Origin: Megascapheus bottae
Taxonomy: Eukaryota; Chordata; Mammalia; Rodentia; Geomyidae
Assembly: GCA_024803745.1 (NCBI GenBank)
Contig: JANJXV010000024.1
Span: 10,245,427 to 10,309,426, forward strand
Length of the DNA stretch: 64,000 nucleotides
Reading direction: 5' to 3'
The first letter of the stretch is position 1. The number at the start of each line of letters is the position of its first letter. The notes beneath the pieces were generated by a model. It saw only the letters and a list, made by a program, of their open reading frames with translations, ran no database searches and had not been told where the DNA came from. The translations under genes and the position numbers were made by a program. Below are positions 57,802 through 64,000 of this stretch, piece after piece.

Positions 57802-60204
57802 CGCAATGCTGTGAATTAAACCAGTCTGGTAGGCAAGTAGTATAAACTAACTTTCTTCTATAGCCCCTAGACACTGTTCCCAAACGCTGTTCCCTGGTAC
57901 ATAAACAGAGCCTTGGATGCAGCCTGCCTCTCCAGAAGAACTCCTGCCTTTGTGCACTCCCTTCTGTACTTTGTAGGTGAACCAGTGAGAGCCACTAACA
58001 TTCTCCCTGTAAGGAACTTCTCAAAGCAGGAGAGTAAGGTTGAACCAGGTCATCCTTTCTCTCCTTGAGGGTTCCCATGAGTTTATGCTATCCATCGACA
58101 GTGTACCGAAGCATGTCATGAAACTTAGTAGAGAAATGACAATTACAAGCTCATGGAATGAAAATGGGAGAACTAAACAGAACAACAAGTGAAAAAATGT
58201 AAAACATTTGAATGCTTTTCTTTCCAGAAACTTAAAATTTATTTAAAGAGAAATATGAGAAAAACTATTTAAGGTGATATATATAGTTTATGCTAAAATA
58301 TGGATTTGTGAGAGTACCTTTAAATAAATTTTAAAATGCTTCTACTTGCATTTTCATGATGTTTATTTTAATTTATTGGTAATTATATGCCAGACACATT
58401 TATATCTGAAAGAACTACTTCATAGTGATAGATTAGACTTGCTAAGCAAGTAGTTTGAACAGTTGTTTAGAATCTCCCTCAACTCCCTTACCATCTTCCT
58501 TACCCCACTCACCTCAGCTTTCTATGCCTTTACTAGTTAGGGTCACCAGTCTTGTCTGTAATCTAAAATTGCTTTTTGTTTCAGATCCATTTCACTTGAC
58601 AGATGTTGAATCTTAGTGAGTGTCACATTAATCACCTCATGACAAATCTCATAATGCATACATAATCAATCTCAGATGAAATCCATCTCTGTTTTAAATC
58701 TTCGTATGATACAGAGCTCTTCATCTAATATCTACCACCACTGAGAATACACAGGGTGTTTTTGATCCTCTTTGGTCCTTGTAGTACTTGCCAGGATAAT
58801 TGGTACATTGTAGGTGTTTACCAGACAACTGCTGGATAAACTAAGAGGTCAGATCTTATGGCTTACAGCAAAGACACTTCTGCAAAACATTTCTGACATC
58901 TGATTTATGTAACTTCTCTGGAAACCTTCTTTCATTGCAAGGAACTATTAGTCAACATCACAGTTTCCTCACTTTGCATGTGCAGACCGTCACCTGGTAT
59001 CTAGAACCAGTTATCACACTTAAGTCTTTGCATTTTTTACCTAGTTAGTTTTTCCTTCAGAACTTCCCTTTGTATAAGAATTTCAAGTCACATTCATTGG
59101 CTTATATGACAGCTTAACTCTCTCTTCAACTATGACTCCAAATATAAAAGTAAAGATATCACTAGGTTACTCCAGGGTGTGACAGATTCTTTCCATCCTA
59201 TCTGGACACTGTAGTGATATTAAACCTGACTGAATTCTATTGCCTACGAAGAATGAGTTATTCTATCCTGCAATCTTAAAAGTGTTCACTGAGGTCTGAT
59301 TTTTTCAACAGAGAGTTTCTGTTATCTCAATTGTTTTGATGCCACACAGAGGCAAATTGCTTTAAAAAACATCACTTCATGAGTATGCAAGTATTTTTTA
59401 TTTGTAGAAAATGCATTCCATGGAATATTAAAAAGAAATTTAAAAAGTAAAACAAACTTGGTAACAACATGAAATAATATTGCTCCAAGGAAAGAAAAGA
59501 TGACATTTCACTTACATGTGCACACAAATCAATATTTTCAGAACTTTTAAAGAAATAACTCCTAATTTCCATAAAGTAGACTCATTATATAATATATTAC
59601 CACCAATAGTTATAATTTAACAGATTTTGCATGCTTTATTTATTCCTGAGGTTCCCATAACATGATAATCTACCATCTATTTTAATTGGTGCTCTTTGTT
59701 GAAGCTACATGCCCAAAACTATTACGGGAAATGATCAGCCTTATTCATATGCATGGTCTTATGCTACTAATGGAGAGAGCTTAGGATCAAAGCAAAGTCT
59801 CCTCTGGTTTATCAGATTGAGAAGAAGTCATATTGGTCCCAGAATTTCTTAAATAGAGATAAATTCCTACTGTGTTGAAAACTCTTCATTTAGATCAAGA
59901 GACAAAGCCAAGAGGGAAAGTTCCCATTGTATGGAAACTATAAATGAGCTTAGGCATGGGAATCTCTATGGCAATTTTTATCAGTAAAAATCTTCACATA
60001 TGAAGTAATCAAACTGCTATGTAATGAAGTGGTAGACTTGGGTTACAGTACAGCAAAATTAGGTACTCAGCTGCTCTGTGTCCTGGCCACTGTGAATAGA
60101 TATTACGTATCATGGACTAAATGGATGGGCATCTTCTCAAGTTGCCTTCTCAGGACCCCAGTGAGTAGGAGAATCAACACAGGTCCAACAGTACTATTTT
60201 TAAA
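57796..60204. other. AT-rich unique sequence, no feature seen
   Basis: About 2.4 kb with no recognised repeat or coding signal. Confidence 0.5.
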
Positions 60205-60360
60205 ATGCGGATTCTCAAACCCTGCATTACAATATGCTTAACTCGGGGAGTCAAACTTGACAGGAATTCTCAGTCTACATTCTGAAACCATATCCTTGAT
60301 TCATCATGATGCAAGTATAGTCAGACCACACTTGGAGAAACCCTGGATCAAAACAATCTG
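60205..60360. mobile_element. MER5A-like hAT-Charlie MITE relic
   Basis: One edge reads GATTCTCAAACCCTGCATTA and the other GATGCAAGTATAGTCAGACC followed by CTTGGAGAAACCCTGG. These resemble the imperfect terminal inverted repeats of MER5A (ends of type GGTTCTCAACCCTG). The length of about 150 bp fits. It is an ancient non-autonomous DNA transposon; assignment by eye. Confidence 0.5.
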
Positions 60361-61004
60361 TAAAGTGTTCCTGTTTTCTCGGGTATTTTTGAAATGTCTG
60401 GTATCCTATTTTACCCTGAATGCAAGCTGCTGGGCCAGAAGTTACTGATAAATTGATAGATTGCTTTCTAAAGTTTGATTTTCATTTAAATTTTAACTTA
60501 TAGATTTGCAGACTAACTTATTTTTTGTTTCGATAGAAAGATGTTATTTATTATTTTCTGAACTTTAAGTGTCCGTGTATAGTTCCTTGCTTTTTGATCA
60601 ATTGACCCTTTACCATTGTCCCTTACCCAATCTACCACTCTCTCCTAGACTCATTTCATGTTTCCTATTTCCTTTACAACATAGATTTACTGAAATTTTG
60701 ATGGCATTTGTCCTCTACTCCCATAATGAACTAAGTTTTCTGGTCCTTCTATGATGATGAGCATTGTAAAATGACAATACTTGGACTCAACAGAAACATG
60801 AGAATGAACTTTCTGGTTGCCTTTCTACTTATTAAATAATTTGTTATATACATTTACATAGGCATTTCCTATTACAATTTCATCATCAATGTTTTTTGTT
60901 TTCTGTTTTCTGCTCCAAAATATAATACTAGCCATTTTAGTAGGTAGGTGAAGAGAGTATCTCAAATATATAAGATTAATATTAAGCCTTAAAATGTATA
61001 CAAC
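60361..61004. other. AT-rich unique sequence, no feature seen
   Basis: No gene or repeat recognised. Confidence 0.45.
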
Positions 61005-61320
61005 AATGCAGGCTATTATGCTTCCTGCCTGTAAACATGACTACAAGAGAGGAAAAGATCATTCAAATTGTGACTTCCAGGGGAAAGCAGTTTGCTAGAC
61101 CCTATCTCAACAGAAAATGCTGTCTATGGGAGCACATTTGTCACCTCAGCTACAGGAGGAAATACAAAACAGAAGGCTCACAGTCCAGGCCAGAACAGAA
61201 AGAAAAACATGAAAGATTTTATCTCAAAAATAAACAGAGAAAATAACCAAGAGCATTGTCTTAAGGGGTATCATGCAGGCATAGTAAGCCCAAAATCCTG
61301 AGTTCAACTCTGCTACCATC
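61005..61320 (+). mobile_element. Very old B1/tRNA composite SINE
   Basis: GACCCTATCTCAACAGAAAA at 61099, then CCTCAGCTACAGGAGG, TTTATCTCAAAAATAAACAG and CATGCAGGCATAGTAAGCCC ending with CCTGAGTTCAACTCTGCTAC. This looks like two decayed B1-like halves and a tRNA-like right end. Confidence 0.5.
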
Positions 61321-62226
61321 CACAGTTATTGTATAATTATAGAATATGCCATGAGAATTTGCTGCTCAAATTTCTTTTGAAAAGAAATCTGCAATTATAA
61401 GTAGACTTTACTAATTATGGAAGTTTTTTAAATGGTCACATTGGTATATAATATGACCTGTTAAGTAAACTATCACCATTAAATATGGTGGACTGAACTT
61501 TGTCATAGCATGTTCAAAAGAAATTTCAAGTATTTATTCAGGTTAATTCAGCATGAACCATATTATCCTGTATGTGATCCTTACCTCACAATGTATAATG
61601 ACTTAATGGATGAAGCATGATTATTTATTCATGGTGAAAATTAGGTTAAAATATATTTTAACATATTTGCCAAAGCTAATAATAATAATGACTAAATGAA
61701 AAGGACATTTTCTCTTTATTATGATGATTAAATATGTCATTTAGGTTCTTTTTTGTCATTTAGATTCTATAGCTAGAATGAGACCCATAACTATGGTAAC
61801 TGTACTTGAATACTATGTAGTCAATATAGCTAACAGTTACATGTGCAAAGCATCCAAATTCTTCTCCTGTTGCTTGCTGGTAAAACCTTTAAAGTATTTG
61901 CTTCATGGGCAACAGCTGTCACAGTTGGTAAAAATATCTACTATATGAACTGAGGTTTAGGTACTTTCTGAAAGCAAAGTCTTTGCTACAATATATTATT
62001 AAAGCTACTTCATAATGGTGAAAGGCCAACACATAGCCCTTCTATGTTCTAGTCCATTTATCCAGTCATAAAGGCACTGTGGACCATCGTACCTATCCAT
62101 CAGAACTTCAATCCATTAAATATCAATTTTGGACTTCAGATCTTTGCTAAAGAAAAATGCATTTTTCTAAAATGTGTACAAAAGTTTTCATATATGAAGT
62201 TTCATTTTTATATGTACATATAAATT
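61321..62226. other. AT-rich unique sequence, no feature seen
   Basis: No gene or repeat recognised. Confidence 0.45.
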
Positions 62227-63131
62227 GAGTCTAATCTCTGGCCATAAAAGAAATGCAAATCAAAACAACTCTGAGATTCCACCTCACTCCAGTTAGAATG
62301 GCCAGGACCAAGAAATCTAACAGATGCTGGAGGGGATGTGGCCAGGAGGGATCACTACCACACTGTTGGTGGGAGTGCAAACTCATTCAACCACTATGGA
62401 AAGCAGTATGGCAGTTCCTCAAAAGACTAAATACAGAACTCCCCTATGACCCAGCAATTCCTCTACTTGGTATTTACCCAACCATCCAGAAACAAGGAAA
62501 TACTAAATCCACTATCACAGTGATAGTGCAGCACTATTTACCATAGCAAAGATATGGAACCAACCCAGATGCCCCTCAGTAGATGACTGAATCAAGAAGT
62601 TATGGTACTTATACACAATGGAATTCTATGGTGCCATCAGAAAGAATGACATCACCCCATTTGCAAGGAAATGGAAAGACTTAGAAAAGATCATATTAAG
62701 TGAAGTAAGCCAGACTCATAGGCTCAATGATTTCTCTCATTTGTAATAATTAGTACACATCTAGGATAACAGATTGCAATAGCTCAAAATCTAGGTACAT
62801 AAGGTCATATAGGGTGAGATTAAATGAAATGTGATTGTTGTTCTTAATGTACTATGTTATTTCTCTTTTTTCCCCTTATGGTTATTCTCATATTGTTATT
62901 ATATCTGACTTTGTTACCAGGTATATTATATATACATTTATTTTTTATTTGAAATAGGAAAGGGGAGGGAGAAAGCAAGATGATTGGGAGGAGTTAAAGG
63001 GAGGGAAATGGGGACAAAAACATGAGAAGAGGTATCAATATGTGAGAAGTAATGCACCCACTACCTGACGAATGTAGCTGTAACCCCTCTATACATTATT
63101 TTGACAAGAAAAATAAATAAATAGAGTCTAA
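62227..63131 (+). mobile_element. 5'-truncated L1 (about 0.9 kb) with short duplication
   Basis: It begins inside the ORF2 C-terminus (CTGGCCATAAAAGAAATGCA), passes the 3' UTR (AAAAGATCATATTAAGTGAA, CATAAGGTCATATAGGGTGA) and the type B tail, and ends GACAAGAAAAATAAATAAAT. GAGTCTAA at 62227-62234 is repeated at 63124-63131. Its upstream 3' UTR module matches 51918 and 27873, not the type A module. Confidence 0.93.
62253..62640 (+). pseudogene. L1 ORF2 C-terminal fragment
   Basis: The frame 62253-62546 (97 residues) contains [40 protein letters not shown] and [15 protein letters not shown], the conserved C-terminal region of L1 ORF2. After a frame change near 62510 the coding trace continues (NQPRCPS-type region near 62560) to about 62640. 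It is a truncated remnant without catalytic domains. Confidence 0.9.
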
Positions 63132-64000
63132 ATTTTGCTTAAGATAAATCACCCAAATATGTGTCTATATATATATATATACAAAAATCATCCATATATG
63201 TGTCTATATATATGTCAATTTTCTTTCCATTTATTTATATGCATGTATATATGCATGTTCATAGGTATATTTGTACATATGTATCTACCTTAGGAACTCA
63301 GCATCTCTTATGCAGTAGTAAATTAAGAATTAGGTAAATAATCACAATAGTGCAGGCTGAGTAATGGCTCATATCAAGTAGTCTAGAGCGAAGTGCTAGC
63401 TCGGCCCTGTGAATGGTAAAGTTCTATTCTTGGCTCAATTCCTAATGGAAAATTTGACTGTCATTCATGATCTATCTGTATGGAAGTCATTATAATAATA
63501 ATGTACTATAATGTATGAAGGAGTTAATTCATAATTATGTACTGAGGCTGTTTATGCATGAGAAAACAATCCTAGATTACCATGCAATGGTTTTAGTGAA
63601 AGCACATTTGCAAACAAGATGATTGAACTTATGAGTCAAGTTACCTTAAATATAGAAAACGTCACAGCTAGCTAATTTGTGTTAACTTCACATTATATCA
63701 TAAATAAATCTCTCAATATTCTTATCATATTTAAAAAATTTTCAATGTGGTATACCAAATTATAAAGATCAACATAAACCCTAATCTTGAGATATGCATA
63801 GACTACTAAATTCTGAACATGAAAAGTGAATAAAAATGAAAATTCTCAATCAAATACATGCCTGACACTACCTTGAATTCTTCAATGAATTACCCTTTGA
63901 CCTAAACAGATATTCAGAAACCAAGAAAAGTTAACTTCCTAGAATCAGATTGTCATGCATAACACACTGATGCTAGAAAATAAATAACCTTAGAACTTCT
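63132..64000. other. AT-rich unique sequence with a TA/ATGTGTC patch
   Basis: ATATGTGTCTATATATATAT at 63158 and CATATATGTGTCTATATATA at 63191 form an imperfect duplication around a TA run (63163-63181). No gene is seen to the end of the window. Confidence 0.5.

Noticed and set aside
57461..57883. 140-residue minus-strand frame and its plus-strand counterpart
   Set aside because: Both are translations of the CT-rich/(GT)n array, giving Thr-His or Val-Cys runs.
60030..60130. Possible old L1 piece (CTGGCCACTGTGAATAGATA)
   Set aside because: Only one short L1-like string; the sequences on both sides do not continue the match.
63351..63460. Possible degraded SINE (GAGTAATGGCTCATATCAAG)
   Set aside because: Too short and diverged to place; downstream sequence does not follow B1 order convincingly.
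1..64000. CRISPR array, prophage, bacterial operon or novel defence system
   Set aside because: Composition, L1/SINE content and absence of dense genes show mammalian nuclear DNA. The regular repeats are microsatellites or interspersed retroposons, with no repeat-spacer pattern.

Overview
This window reads as AT-rich mammalian intergenic or deep intronic DNA from a rodent, most likely of the suborder Castorimorpha and probably superfamily Geomyoidea (kangaroo rats, pocket mice, pocket gophers). The best lineage marker is a dimeric SINE. Its left monomer is ID-like and tRNA-derived, and its right monomer matches what I recall of the IDL-Geo family described from Dipodomys. Chimeric SINEs with a 7SL (B1-like) left half and several L1 3' ends of one lineage support this. 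The species call is an inference. I see no host protein-coding gene, exon, rRNA, true tRNA gene or CRISPR array. Apart from L1 fragments, open frames are short and look like chance or simple-repeat translations.

Layout. 1-6480: unique AT-rich DNA with B1-type chimeric SINEs, an L1 3' fragment carrying an 82-bp tandem duplication (about 2947-3592) and an IDL-Geo SINE (5287-5474). 6481-6935: a minus-strand L1 3' end. 7147-14701: a full-length L1 bounded by a perfect 17-bp target-site duplication. It has a GC-rich 5' UTR with a YY1-type site and about 105-bp tandem units, a broken ORF1, a broken ORF2 interrupted by a SINE, a mosaic 3' UTR holding a solitary IDL monomer, and about 293 bp of 3'-transduced flanking DNA behind the L1's own poly(A). 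15010-20806: SINEs, a long GGAA array and an L1 tail. 21960-24541: old L1 pieces in opposing orientations, consistent with a 5' inversion, and another L1 3' end. 24542-32744: unique DNA, a CT-rich array, old SINEs and a minus-strand L1 (27873-29220). 32745-52406: three short L1 tails, each with its own perfect duplication, plus SINEs, microsatellites, an older L1 fragment and a MIR-like stretch. 52407-64000: old SINEs, a CTCF-like motif (55495-55512), a MIR-like and a MER5A-like relic, a GT array and a 5'-truncated L1 (62235-63123).

Function. The active theme is L1 retrotransposition: L1 machinery inserted its own copies and, by established knowledge, mobilised the SINEs in trans. Nested insertions give a relative order of events. 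I found no convincing new gene system. The most informative observations are the 3' transduction, the mosaic L1 3' UTR, the tandem 5' UTR units and the sharing of one right-hand monomer by two SINE families with unrelated left halves.
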